64,000 nt of DNA from Phyllobacterium phragmitis (GTDB lineage: Bacteria; Pseudomonadota; Alphaproteobacteria; Rhizobiales; Rhizobiaceae): positions 1 to 64,000 of the forward strand of contig NZ_PVBR01000001.1 of the NCBI RefSeq assembly GCF_002980495.1. Reading direction: 5' to 3'. The notes under the pieces were generated by a model that saw only the letters and a list, made by a program, of their open reading frames with translations, was not told the DNA's origin and did not search any database. The position numbers were made by a program, and so were the translations under genes. Position 1 is the stretch's first letter. Each line of letters opens with the position of its first letter. Of this stretch, positions 25,748-34,571 are shown one piece after another.

Positions 25748-27621
25748 ACGTGATCGTCACCAGCGGCTTCGCGCGGTCTCGCCGCAAGGTGGCCGCTGAC
25801 GTCCCGGCCGATGCGGGCGCAGCGTCGGCAGCGCACGTAAATTCCTTACCCGAATCGTCTCCCAAGACGAGTGCCAGAGCAGGCGCGGTGCTGCAGGTCG
25901 GCGCCGCTCTGCTCTGGCTGCCGCAGGCCGCGCTTCTCGCTTATGCGCTGGGCATCGTCACGGATGATGGCGCAATGCGGCAGGTGATCTGGATCGCCGC
26001 CGCCATCTTCGGCATCGGCATTTCACGCGCCGCACTGGATGCCGCCGGAAGCAGGCTCGCATTCAAGGCCGCCCGTCAGACGCTCTCATCCATGCGGGAG
26101 CGGGCGATTGCCGCCCTCGGCCGGCGTTCCCCCTTCGACAGCGACCGTCCCGCCTCGGGTTTCGCCGCCAGCGTCATTGCCGAACAGGCGGAGGCGGTCG
26201 TTCCCTATCTCGCCCGGTTCCAGCCGGTTCGCCTGCGCGTCACCGCCGTGCCGCTCGTCATCCTGGGCGTGGTCTTCTGGTACTCATGGGCCGCGGCGCT
26301 GGTTCTCATGCTTGCCGCACCGCTCATCCCGATCTTCATGGCGCTGATCGGCTGGCGGGCGAAGGCGGCGAGCGAGGCGCAGCTTGCCGAGCTCGGCGGC
26401 ATGAACGGCTTCCTGCTCGACCGCCTGCGCGGCCTTGCCACCATCCGCGCCTTCGATGCCGTCGATCTCACCGCACACCGCTTGCGCGACAATGCCGAAG
26501 CGCTGCGCCGTCGCACGATGGCCGTCCTGCGCATCGCCTTCCTGTCATCAGCGGTGCTCGAACTCTTTTCCGCCCTCGGCGTCGCCATGGTCGCCGTCTA
26601 TGTCGGCTTCCATCTCCTCGGCCAGCTCGATTTCGGCGCATGGGGCGTCAAGCTTTCGCTGGCGCAAGGCTTCTTCATCCTGCTGCTGGCTCCGGCCTTT
26701 TTCGAGCCGCTGCGCGATCTCTCGGCGGTCTGGCACGACCGCGCCGCCGGCGAGGCGGCGATGAAGGCGCTGGAGACACTTTCGCAAGGCAGCGCGCTGA
26801 TGGTTGGTGCAGGAATGAAGATTGGCCCCGAAAACCCGTACCCTCGTCCTTCGAGGCTCCGCTTCGCTCCGCACCTCAGGATGAGGGTACGGGAGCCGGC
26901 CCTCCATGATCCTCATCCTGAGGTGCGAGCGAAGCGAGCCTCGAAGGACGAGGATCATGGAGATGCTCTCGAACTCTCCAACCTACGCTTCCGCCATGCC
27001 GGCAACGGCGATTGGCTGCTCGATGGCTTCAGCCTCTCCGTTGCACCAGGCGAGCATATCGCTCTGTTCGGCCCGAGCGGCTGCGGCAAGTCGAGCCTGC
27101 TGTCGCTGATCGCCGGCCTCGTTGCTGCGGAGCACGGCCGCATCGTGATCGGCGATGTGCCGCTCACCGACGAAACGGCGGCGGATTTGCGCGGCCGCAT
27201 GGCATGGGTGGGACAGAAGCCGCATATCTTCGCCGGTTCCGCCGAGGCGAATGTCACGCTCGGGCGAGGCGGCAGGGATAAGGCGCGGGTCGATGCAGCG
27301 CTTAGCCTCGCAGCACTCGGCGATATCGAATCGGTGCAGGGCGGCGCGATGCTCGGTGAAGACGGCATCGGCCTTTCCGGCGGCGAGGCGCTGCGTCTTG
27401 CGCTGGCGCGTGCCGCGTTCAATACCGATGCCGGCATCATCCTGGCCGACGAACCCACCGCGCATCTCGACAGCCGCACGGCGGCAAGAATCACGAAAAG
27501 CCTCCTCGCGCTGGCCGAGGGAAAGATACTGATCGTCGCCACCCATGATCGGGCGCTTGCCGCGCGCATGGACCGGGTGATCATGTTCGATGCCGAAAAC
27601 ATCAAGAGGACCGCGCGATGA
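25744..27621 (+). CDS. cydD: Cytochrome bd biogenesis ABC exporter subunit CydD, with an in-frame repeat
   Basis: A 625-residue half-exporter. After a ~40-residue N-terminal lead, the membrane domain covers residues ~45-350, and the ATPase covers ~410-625 with Walker A GPSGCGKSS (~443), signature LSGGEALRLALARA (~543) and ILADEPTAHLD. CydDC exports glutathione/cysteine or heme-related compounds and is needed to assemble cytochrome bd. The start is a GTG overlapping the regulator's stop. A 110-bp palindromic repeat at 26,843-26,952 codes for residues ~367-403, between the membrane and ATPase domains; the frame is kept. CydD proteins without it are shorter, so this linker is an insertion. Confidence 0.92.
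   Translation: MNVIVTSGFARSRRKVAADVPADAGAASAAHVNSLPESSPKTSARAGAVLQVGAALLWLPQAALLAYALGIVTDDGAMRQVIWIAAAIFGIGISRAALDAAGSRLAFKAARQTLSSMRERAIAALGRRSPFDSDRPASGFAASVIAEQAEAVVPYLARFQPVRLRVTAVPLVILGVVFWYSWAAALVLMLAAPLIPIFMALIGWRAKAASEAQLAELGGMNGFLLDRLRGLATIRAFDAVDLTAHRLRDNAEALRRRTMAVLRIAFLSSAVLELFSALGVAMVAVYVGFHLLGQLDFGAWGVKLSLAQGFFILLLAPAFFEPLRDLSAVWHDRAAGEAAMKALETLSQGSALMVGAGMKIGPENPYPRPSRLRFAPHLRMRVREPALHDPHPEVRAKRASKDEDHGDALELSNLRFRHAGNGDWLLDGFSLSVAPGEHIALFGPSGCGKSSLLSLIAGLVAAEHGRIVIGDVPLTDETAADLRGRMAWVGQKPHIFAGSAEANVTLGRGGRDKARVDAALSLAALGDIESVQGGAMLGEDGIGLSGGEALRLALARAAFNTDAGIILADEPTAHLDSRTAARITKSLLALAEGKILIVATHDRALAARMDRVIMFDAENIKRTAR
26843..26952. repeat. Palindromic repeat inserted in frame in cydD
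   Basis: Arms of about 42 bp, one starting CTCGTCCTTCGAGGCTCCGC and the other ending GCGAGCCTCGAAGGACGAG, pair almost perfectly; the spacer holds a second small hairpin with the following bases (TCCATGATCCTC with GAGGATCATGGA at 26,950-26,961). This is the well-known rhizobial-style element with CCTGAGGTGCGAGCG. It adds 110 bp of open reading frame rather than a stop. Confidence 0.9.
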
Positions 27622-29306
27622 GCACGCTGCGCCATCTCCGCCCGATCCTGGCGCTGTTCCTGGCCGAGCGCCGCGGCCTGATGTTCTCAGGCATGGCTCT
27701 CGCCGCGGCCACGGTCCTGGCCGGTATCGCGCTGCTCGGGCTCTCCGGCTGGTTCATCACCGCCACCGCCATTGCCGGGCTTTCCGCGGCGACGGCGCTC
27801 GTTTTCGACGTTTTTGCGCCTGCGGCCGGCATCCGCTTTCTGGCGATGGCGCGGACCGGCGCTCGCTATGGCGAACGGCTCGTCACGCATGATGCGACGC
27901 TCGCCGTGCTCTCGGCCTTGCGCGAAAAACTGTTTCGCAGCTGGGCCGGGCCAGGTGCGGCGCATGACCTGCTGATGCGGCCGGCGCGCCTGCTGTTCCG
28001 CCTGACCGCCGATATCGACGCGCTGGACACGCTTTATCTCAGGGTCCTGGTGCCGGCTGGCGCAGCACTCGCCGCCGCCCTTGCCGCCGGTATCGTCTTC
28101 TCTTTGATGTCGCCGCTTCTCGGCCTGGCCGTCGCCCTCCTGCTTCTCGCGGCGGGGCTTGGGCTGCCGGTCCTCGCGGCCAGTGCCGCGACAAAGCCCA
28201 TGCGCCGTCGCGCCAAGGCGGTGGAGGCGCTGCGCGCCCGCACCATCGATCTCGTCGCCGGTCAGACCGAACTCGTCATGGCGGGACGCCTGCATGCGAA
28301 AGCCGGCGCGATCGCCCATGCCGACCGCCGCCTTGCCGAAGCCGACGATGCGCTGAACCGGATCGATACGGGGCTGGCTGCGGCGTTCGGGTCGGCGGGC
28401 GCGTTGTTGCTCGCCGGCGCGCTCGTCGCCGTGACCATGCTGGCTCAATCAGGCATTATCGGTGCGCCGGTCGCCGCCCTCGGCCTGCTCGTCGCCCTGT
28501 CCGCGATGGAACCCTTCGCAGCCTTGCGGCGTGGCGCGATGGAACTGGGCCGTACAGCGCTAGCCGCGCAAAGGCTGACGCCGCGCCTTACCGTGACCGA
28601 TGAACCGATTTCCGGCCAGGTGCGGGAAGCGGGAAGGGCGGCGCGTCTCATTTCCGTGACCGCCTGTCACCACGGAACGGAAAAACCGGTACTTTTCGAT
28701 ATCTCCCTCGATCTTCGTTCCGGGGAAAAACTCGCTCTTGTCGGAACGAGTGGTGCCGGAAAATCCACGACCCTGGCCGTGCTCGCCGGCGAAATCGCGC
28801 CGCGATCCGGCACGGTTGAAGCGATGGCGGCAACGCTCCTGACGCAACGCACCGAGCTTTTCCAGGACAGTGTGCGCGAAAATCTCCGCCTCGCCAATGC
28901 CGCCGCCGACGATGCGGCGCTGTGGCAGGCGTTGGAGGATGCCGGTCTCGCCCAGACCATCGCGGCGATGCCCGATGGCCTCGATGCCCGGTTGGGCGAG
29001 GGCGGGCTCGGCCTCTCCGGCGGCCAGTCCCGCCGCCTGGCGCTGGCGCGGCTTTTCCTGCGCGACACGCCGCTCTGGCTGCTCGACGAGCCGACCGAAG
29101 GGCTCGACGCGGCCACGGCAGGCGATGTCCTGCGCCGCTTGGAGCGAAAGGCCGTGGGCCGGACGCTGGTGATCGCCACGCATACGCAACGCGAAGCCGT
29201 GCTCGCCGACCGCGTGATCGTGCTGGACCGGGGGCGGATCGTCGAAACAGCCGGAAAGGCCGAACCCGGCTTCGCGCGCATTGTCTCAGGCCTGCGGGAA
29301 GGATGA
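27618..29306 (+). CDS. cydC: Cytochrome bd biogenesis ABC exporter subunit CydC
   Basis: A 562-residue half-exporter, overlapping cydD by four bases. The N-terminal membrane domain begins RHLRPILALFLAERRGLMFS and has GLSGWFITATAIAG; the ATPase has Walker A GTSGAGKST (~376), signature LSGGQSRRLALARLF (~465) and LLDEPTEGLD. CydC and CydD form the heterodimer. The shorter linker region of CydC carries no repeat, unlike CydD. Confidence 0.94.
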   Translation: MSTLRHLRPILALFLAERRGLMFSGMALAAATVLAGIALLGLSGWFITATAIAGLSAATALVFDVFAPAAGIRFLAMARTGARYGERLVTHDATLAVLSALREKLFRSWAGPGAAHDLLMRPARLLFRLTADIDALDTLYLRVLVPAGAALAAALAAGIVFSLMSPLLGLAVALLLLAAGLGLPVLAASAATKPMRRRAKAVEALRARTIDLVAGQTELVMAGRLHAKAGAIAHADRRLAEADDALNRIDTGLAAAFGSAGALLLAGALVAVTMLAQSGIIGAPVAALGLLVALSAMEPFAALRRGAMELGRTALAAQRLTPRLTVTDEPISGQVREAGRAARLISVTACHHGTEKPVLFDISLDLRSGEKLALVGTSGAGKSTTLAVLAGEIAPRSGTVEAMAATLLTQRTELFQDSVRENLRLANAAADDAALWQALEDAGLAQTIAAMPDGLDARLGEGGLGLSGGQSRRLALARLFLRDTPLWLLDEPTEGLDAATAGDVLRRLERKAVGRTLVIATHTQREAVLADRVIVLDRGRIVETAGKAEPGFARIVSGLREG

Positions 29307-29385
29307 ACCCGCAGGTTCCGGCCCATGCCTGATGGCATCGGGCGGGTAGATTAAAAAGGAGCGCCGGGGAGCCGGTGAAATATCG

Positions 29386-30963
29386 ATGGAATTTGACATT
29401 GTCACACTGTCACGTCTGCAATTCGCGATAACCGCGCTCTATCACTTCCTGTTCGTGCCGCTGACGCTCGGCCTTTCGGTCCTGCTGGCCATCATGGAAA
29501 CCGTCTATGTCATGACGGGGCGCCTGATCTGGCGTCAGATGACCAAGTTCTGGGGCACGTTGTTCGGCATCAATTTCGCCATAGGCGTCGCCACCGGCCT
29601 CGTCATGGAATTCCAGTTCGGCATGAACTGGAGCTATTACAGCCATTATGTCGGGGATATCTTCGGCGCTCCGCTCGCCATCGAAGGGCTGATGGCCTTC
29701 TTCCTCGAGGCGACCTTCGTCGGCCTGTTCTTCTTCGGCTGGGACAAGCTGTCCAAGCTCGGCCATCTCGTCGCCACCTATTGCGTCGCCGCCGGCTCGA
29801 ATTTCTCCGCCCTGTGGATCCTGATCGCCAATGGCTGGATGCAGAACCCGGTGGGATCGGCCTTCAACCCGCAGACCATGCGCATGGAGATCACCGATTT
29901 CTTCGCCGTGCTGATGAACCCCGTCGCGCAGGCGAAATTCGTCCACACGGTTTCGGCGGGCTATGTCACGGCTTCGATCTTCGTGCTCGGCGTATCCGCC
30001 TGGTATCTCCTGAAGGGCCGCTCCACCGAACTGGCGAAGCGATCCATGACGGTCGCCGCCTCCTTCGGCCTCGCCGCCTCGCTGTCGGTGGTCGTGCTCG
30101 GCGATGAAAGCGGCTATCTCTCCACCGAACACCAGAAGATGAAGCTGGCGGCGATCGAAGGCATGTGGAACACCGAGCCTGCGCCCGCCGCCTTCACCGC
30201 GTTCGGCTTTCCCGATCAGGAGGCGCGCGAGACGCATTATGCCGTGCATATCCCCATCCTCATGGGTCTGATCGGCACGCGCTCGCTGACGACCGAGATT
30301 CCCGGCATCAACGAACTCGTCGCAAGTGCCGAGGATCACATCCGCAAGGGCATCGTCGCTTATGATGCGCTGCAAAAGATCCGCGCCGCGGGCAGCGAGG
30401 CGGCGGTTCCCGCCGAGGCACGCACGGCTTTCGAGGCCAACGGCGAATGGCTCGGCTATGCGCTTCTCCTGAAGCGCTATGTCGATGATCCGCGCACCGC
30501 GACGGAGGCGCAGATCGTCGCCGCCGCCAATGATACGGTGCCGGGCGTGCTGCCGCTCTTCTGGGCTTTCCGCATCATGGTCGGGCTCGGCTTCTTCTTC
30601 ATCCTTTTGACCACGACCTTCTTCCTGCTTTCGGCACGCCGTAGGCTCGACCATTATCCGTGGCTTTTGCGGGTGGCGGTTCTCGCCATTCCACTGCCGT
30701 GGGTCGCGGCCGAGATGGGCTGGATCGTCGCGGAGTTCGGCCGTCAGCCCTGGATCATCGAAGGTGTGCTGCCGACGGCGGCGGCGGTCTCCGATCTCGG
30801 CGCGACGACCGTGCTCGGCACCATCGTCGGCTTCGTGATCCTCTATACGGTTCTGTTCATCGTCGAGATGATGCTGATGGTCCGCGCCATAAAACAAGGT
30901 CCCGAGCCGGATACCGACCCTGAAGCGATCCTCGCTTCACCCATCATCGCACCGGCGGAGTAA
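29386..30963 (+). CDS. cydA: Cytochrome bd ubiquinol oxidase subunit I
   Basis: A 525-residue subunit I, as long as the E. coli protein (long Q-loop type). The heme-ligand His20 lies in ITALYHFLFVPLTLG; another ligand is in AKFVHTVSAGY and the Met ligand in FRIMVGLGF. The Q-loop has GDESGY and the EHQKMKLAAIEGMW pattern. It oxidises quinol and reduces O2 at high affinity in the inner membrane. It begins 79 bp after cydC, preceded by AGGAGCGCC, and belongs to the same cluster. Confidence 0.96.
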   Translation: MEFDIVTLSRLQFAITALYHFLFVPLTLGLSVLLAIMETVYVMTGRLIWRQMTKFWGTLFGINFAIGVATGLVMEFQFGMNWSYYSHYVGDIFGAPLAIEGLMAFFLEATFVGLFFFGWDKLSKLGHLVATYCVAAGSNFSALWILIANGWMQNPVGSAFNPQTMRMEITDFFAVLMNPVAQAKFVHTVSAGYVTASIFVLGVSAWYLLKGRSTELAKRSMTVAASFGLAASLSVVVLGDESGYLSTEHQKMKLAAIEGMWNTEPAPAAFTAFGFPDQEARETHYAVHIPILMGLIGTRSLTTEIPGINELVASAEDHIRKGIVAYDALQKIRAAGSEAAVPAEARTAFEANGEWLGYALLLKRYVDDPRTATEAQIVAAANDTVPGVLPLFWAFRIMVGLGFFFILLTTTFFLLSARRRLDHYPWLLRVAVLAIPLPWVAAEMGWIVAEFGRQPWIIEGVLPTAAAVSDLGATTVLGTIVGFVILYTVLFIVEMMLMVRAIKQGPEPDTDPEAILASPIIAPAE

Positions 30964-30968
30964 GAGAC

Positions 30969-32123
30969 ATGATCCTCAGCGAATTGATCGACTATGGAAC
31001 CCTGCGCCTGATCTGGTGGGTTCTCCTCGGCGTGCTCCTCATCGGCTTCGCCGCTCTCGACGGCTTCGATCTCGGTGTCGGCATGCTCCTGCCGTTCATC
31101 GGCAGGAGCGATGTCGAGCGCCGCGTCGTCATCAATACGATCGGCCCGGTATGGGAGGGCAATCAGGTCTGGCTGGTCGTCGGCGGCGGCGCCATCTTCG
31201 CCGCATGGCCGCCGCTTTATGCGGTGTCGTTCTCCGGCTTCTATCTCGCCATGTTCGCCATTCTCGCGGCGCTGATCCTGCGTCCGGTCGGGTTCAAATA
31301 CCGCAGCAAGCGCGAGGACCCGCGCTGGCGCTCGACCTGGGACTGGGCGCTGTTCACGGGCGGCTTCGTCCCGGCGCTGATTTTCGGCGTTGCCGTCGGC
31401 AATGTGCTGCAGGGGGTGCCGTTCCGCTTCGCCGACGACATGCGCATCTTCTACGAGGGTTCGTTCTTCGGCCTGCTCAATCCCTTCGCACTGCTTTGCG
31501 GCCTCCTGTCGGTCTCCATGCTGGTCATGCATGGCAGCGCCTGGCTCGCGCTCAAGACGGACGGCAAGGTGGCGTGGCGGGCGCGGCGTTACGGCGGCAT
31601 TGCAGCGCTTCTCACCCTTGTGCTCTATGCGGCGGCCGGCGCGGTGCTCTGGGCCTATATCGGCGGCTACCGCATCACCAGCGCGATCGATCCCGCCGGT
31701 CCGTCCAATCCGCTTTTGAAGACGGTCGTGACCGAGAGCGGCGCCTGGTTTGCCAATTATGCCGCCTATCCCTGGTTGCTGATCGCGCCGGTGCTCGGCA
31801 TCCTTGGCACGCTGGCGACCTTTTTCGGCCTGCGCAGCAAGGCGGAAATCCTGCCGCTCCTGACGGGGAAAATCGCCATCTTCGGCATTATCTCCTCGGT
31901 CGGCGTCTCGATGTTCCCGTTCATCCTGCCCTCATCGATCGATCTGAGATCGAGCCTGACCGTGTGGGATTCATCCTCCAGCCATCTGACGCTCTTCATC
32001 ATGCTGGTGGTCACCGCAATCTTCCTGCCCATCATCGTCGCCTATACCAGCTGGGTCTACCACGTGCTGTGGGGCAAGGTGGACGAGGCCGGTGTGACGG
32101 ACAAGAGCAGCCATTCTTATTGA
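30969..32123 (+). CDS. cydB: Cytochrome bd ubiquinol oxidase subunit II
   Basis: A 384-residue polytopic subunit with the family motifs GFAALDGFDLGVGMLLPFIG and GPVWEGNQVWLV. It starts 5 bp after the cydA stop. It supports subunit I and the hemes without direct catalytic ligands. Downstream is a palindromic repeat before cydX. Confidence 0.96.
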   Translation: MILSELIDYGTLRLIWWVLLGVLLIGFAALDGFDLGVGMLLPFIGRSDVERRVVINTIGPVWEGNQVWLVVGGGAIFAAWPPLYAVSFSGFYLAMFAILAALILRPVGFKYRSKREDPRWRSTWDWALFTGGFVPALIFGVAVGNVLQGVPFRFADDMRIFYEGSFFGLLNPFALLCGLLSVSMLVMHGSAWLALKTDGKVAWRARRYGGIAALLTLVLYAAAGAVLWAYIGGYRITSAIDPAGPSNPLLKTVVTESGAWFANYAAYPWLLIAPVLGILGTLATFFGLRSKAEILPLLTGKIAIFGIISSVGVSMFPFILPSSIDLRSSLTVWDSSSSHLTLFIMLVVTAIFLPIIVAYTSWVYHVLWGKVDEAGVTDKSSHSY

Positions 32124-32187
32124 GGCAGTAGGGCGGTAGGGGAATGGGGCAATATGTTTATTGCCCCTTCTCTCGATACATACTGCC
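32124..32187. repeat. Palindromic repeat between cydB and cydX
   Basis: Outer arms GGCAGTA (32,124-32,130) and TACTGCC (32,181-32,187) enclose the inner hairpin GGGCAAT-ATGTTT-ATTGCCC. GTAGGGGAAT and AATATGTTT recur in the related copy at 47,682-47,750. It may set differing amounts of cydAB and cydX message. Confidence 0.6.
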
Positions 32188-32218
32188 TTATTGCCCTGAA
32201 TTACAAAGGAGATCGAAT

Positions 32219-32389
32219 ATGTGGTACTTTTCCTGGCTTCTCGGTCTGCCCCTGGCAGTCGCCTTCGCCGTTCTCAATGCCATGTGGTACGAGTTGATGG
32301 ACGACCGGGCCCGGCAAGGATCCGGTTCCCGCCCGGTCCCGGGAGATCGACGCTTTCCGGGACCGGGCGTTAAAGCGAAATCCCGCTGA
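32219..32389 (+). CDS. cydX: Cytochrome bd small subunit CydX, extended
   Basis: A 56-residue product. The first 26 residues (MWYFSWLLGLPLAVAFAVLN, then AMWYE) are a single membrane helix with the conserved Trp/Glu layout of CydX. AAAGGAGA precedes the ATG. The rest is a basic, Gly/Pro/Arg-rich tail of about 30 residues, so the protein is longer than the typical 30-40. It stabilises the bd oxidase hemes. It is easily missed because of its size and is convergent with the IalB-like gene, whose stop is directly adjacent. Confidence 0.85.
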   Translation: MWYFSWLLGLPLAVAFAVLNAMWYELMDDRARQGSGSRPVPGDRRFPGPGVKAKSR

Positions 32390-32971
32390 TCAGGACTTGC
32401 TGAGCGCGGCGAGCCGCGCCGATGCGGCGCCGAAGCCCTTCAGGGAGATGCTGCCGGTCACGTCCTGGCCGCCGTTGAACGCGATCATGCTGATGACCGC
32501 CTGATTTCCTTTGGCCAGCGTGGCCAGCGCCTTGCTGTCGAAGGAGAGCGGCGCGATGCAGCCCTGCGGCAGGCATGTGCTGATGCTGGCCTTGCTCAGA
32601 TCGGTATCGTCGACCTTGATCTGAACGCCTTTCGTCAGATCGAGCCCGAAGGGCAGGACCAGCGTCGAGGAGGAGACGCCGGTCTTCGCATCGGGAGCGC
32701 CGAGCGCGATCATCAGAACCCTTTGGCCCGTCTTGCCGTCGACCTGCTCCTGCGTCATCTGGCAGTTGCGCTTCTGCGCGTCGTTCTGGGTGGACGTCTG
32801 GCAATTGACCCGCCAGTCCCCGAAAGTCTCGGAAAGCGCGCTTGGAGCCTCGTTTTGCGCCGGAGCGGGGCTGGCAAGCAGAGGCGCGGCGCCGACGGCT
32901 GCAACAAGCGCGAAGGCCATGGAGGCGACGGTGCCGTGTTTCTTGTGGCGCGGCTCAATAAGTATAGTCAT
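32390..32971 (-). CDS. IalB (invasion-associated locus B) family secreted protein
   Basis: A 193-residue protein with a long basic signal region and a cleavage site near LASPAPAQ. The core has ETFGDWRVNCQTST, KRNCQMTQEQ and STCLPQGCIAPLSF, with paired cysteines typical of IalB proteins of alphaproteobacteria. I start at ATG 32,971 (MTILIEPRHKKH). Such proteins are periplasmic or surface linked; the name comes from Bartonella invasion, but the family occurs in free-living relatives and its role is not known. Confidence 0.85.
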   Translation of the reverse strand: MTILIEPRHKKHGTVASMAFALVAAVGAAPLLASPAPAQNEAPSALSETFGDWRVNCQTSTQNDAQKRNCQMTQEQVDGKTGQRVLMIALGAPDAKTGVSSSTLVLPFGLDLTKGVQIKVDDTDLSKASISTCLPQGCIAPLSFDSKALATLAKGNQAVISMIAFNGGQDVTGSISLKGFGAASARLAALSKS

Positions 32972-33437
32972 GTTTTTCCCTGCCAATTCTGATTCTATAA
33001 AATGAATTTTGAATATTCTTATCTGTAAATGATAGAGGATCAAGGTGTCGTCTGCGTATATATCCCGCATTTTTTCTTTCATCGGAGCGGCTGTACCGGT
33101 GATGGCTGCCGCTGACCGGTGATCGGACGCGATATGAGCGCTGCATGGTTTCACTCAGTATCGAAGATTTCATAAAAGACCTGAATCGTCAATCTTTAGT
33201 TGCAATTAACAGATTTTCATTAACCAAATAGTTGCATCAAGGCAATAATCAGTGATAGTGATGATTCAACAATAATAATAATTACCAGTTGCGTCCCCGG
33301 TTAGACCAGCGTTGGATTTGGGCAGTCGCGTCTGCTCTGTGGGGCGAAGTGTTCTTGATTGGGCGCTTCGTGGCGACGGGAGATGTTTGCCTGCCAAGAA
33401 TGGGAAGGATTATCGTCAAGATAATTATTCATAGCAA
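32972..33437. promoter_or_regulatory. Divergent promoter region between IalB-like and AraC genes
   Basis: 466 bp of AT-rich sequence with no supported gene. Two direct copies of TAGTTGCA (33,197-33,204 and 33,229-33,236) lie 32 bp apart, about three helical turns, which would suit binding by the downstream AraC-type regulator. A run of AATAATAATAATAA follows near 33,270. The regulator link is inferred. Confidence 0.35.
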
Positions 33438-34445
33438 ATGAAGAAATTATTGAGCGAAAGCAAAACCTTATTTTCAACGGCAGCTTATGGATATCACACA
33501 ATGAATACGATCATTCTCAACAACAGGCAGGCTTTTCCTGCAGACGACGGTAGTACCGCTTTATTTCCGGAATTTCCCGGAGAACGTTTGACGGCTCTCA
33601 ATGGTGCGCTGATCTATGCGGTTTCCCCGCCGGGAGCGGCCATGTTTCGTCCCGCAGCGCCTCTTGCCACGGTGGTTCTGTCGGCAGTCCGCGATCTGGA
33701 ATGGTCGCTGGGTGCCGGAGCCACCCCCGGGGGCAGGCATGTCTTCGATGCGCCGGCGGGCATGGTTCTGGTCTTCCCGGCGGGAAGCGAATCCATGCTT
33801 CGCTGGCCGGTCGCCAAGGAAAGCATATCGGTGACGCTTTCCCCTGACAGGCTGGAGGGGCTGAAGGATCTGTCGGCCGAGCTTCAAGGGGCCGAGCCGT
33901 TCTCCATCGCCTGTCGCAATGTCGATCCGAAATGCCTGCAGGTGGCGCATCTCCTGCGTGGCGAGCTGCAGAAGCAGACGCCCGTCAACGAGCGCTATGT
34001 GGATGCATTGATGACCGTGGTCGCGACGCTTCTGCTGCGCAGTCAGGTGGAAAAGCGTGGCGAGAAGAAGGAGACAGGCGGGCTGTCCTATCAGGCTTCC
34101 CGCCGCATAGAGGCATATCTCAGGGAAAACTTCTGTTCCAAGATCTCCATCGCCGAGATGGCGGCGCAGGTCGGCATCTCGCCCGGCCATTTCCTCACCT
34201 CCTTCAGGGAGAGCTTTGGCCAGACGCCGCATCAATATCTCCTCGCGCTCAGGCTGAACGAGGCTGAGAAACATCTGCGCGAGAGCGATATACCGCTTTC
34301 CAGCATCGCCGAGATGATCGGCTTTTCCAGCCAGAGCCACATGACCACGGCGCTGAAGAAGAACAAGTCCGCAACCCCCGGCGAGATCCGCAGGCGGCGG
34401 CTTTTCTCGAAGCCGGCCGGGCATGGCATGCAGATGGCGAAATAG
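33438..34445 (+). CDS. AraC-family transcriptional regulator
   Basis: A 335-residue protein (or 314 from the ATG at 33,501). The C-terminal ~100 residues hold the two helix-turn-helices: ISIAEMAAQVGISPGHFLTS with FRESFGQTPHQYLLALRL, and IAEMIGFSSQSHMTTALKKN with PGEIRRRR. The N-terminal ~210 residues have no clear motif and probably bind the effector or mediate dimerisation. It is divergent from the IalB-like gene. The strong regulation target is unknown. Confidence 0.9.
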   Translation: MKKLLSESKTLFSTAAYGYHTMNTIILNNRQAFPADDGSTALFPEFPGERLTALNGALIYAVSPPGAAMFRPAAPLATVVLSAVRDLEWSLGAGATPGGRHVFDAPAGMVLVFPAGSESMLRWPVAKESISVTLSPDRLEGLKDLSAELQGAEPFSIACRNVDPKCLQVAHLLRGELQKQTPVNERYVDALMTVVATLLLRSQVEKRGEKKETGGLSYQASRRIEAYLRENFCSKISIAEMAAQVGISPGHFLTSFRESFGQTPHQYLLALRLNEAEKHLRESDIPLSSIAEMIGFSSQSHMTTALKKNKSATPGEIRRRRLFSKPAGHGMQMAK

Positions 34446-34457
34446 GGCAGTTGTCCA

Positions 34458-34496
34458 AAAAAAATGCCGGGCGCATCCCTCGACGTGCCCGGCATG
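34458..34496 (-). terminator. Rho-independent terminator on the minus strand
   Basis: ATGCCGGGC and GCCCGGCAT (34,465-34,473 and 34,488-34,496) form a 9-bp stem; on the minus strand the stem is followed by a run of Ts (A-run 34,458-34,464). It would stop a minus-strand transcript, which is odd because the flanking genes read plus; it may end antisense read-through from the desaturase or the opposite strand of this region. Confidence 0.65.
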
Positions 34497-34571
34497 ATCA
34501 TCTGATGGTTTTGTAACAAATAAAGTTGCATGATGGCAGCTTTGGCTCTATCATGTAACTTTCGAGGTACC

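Noticed and set aside
29410-30897. 495-codon minus-strand frame opposite cydA
   Set aside because: Antisense of cytochrome bd subunit I; no motif and biased composition.
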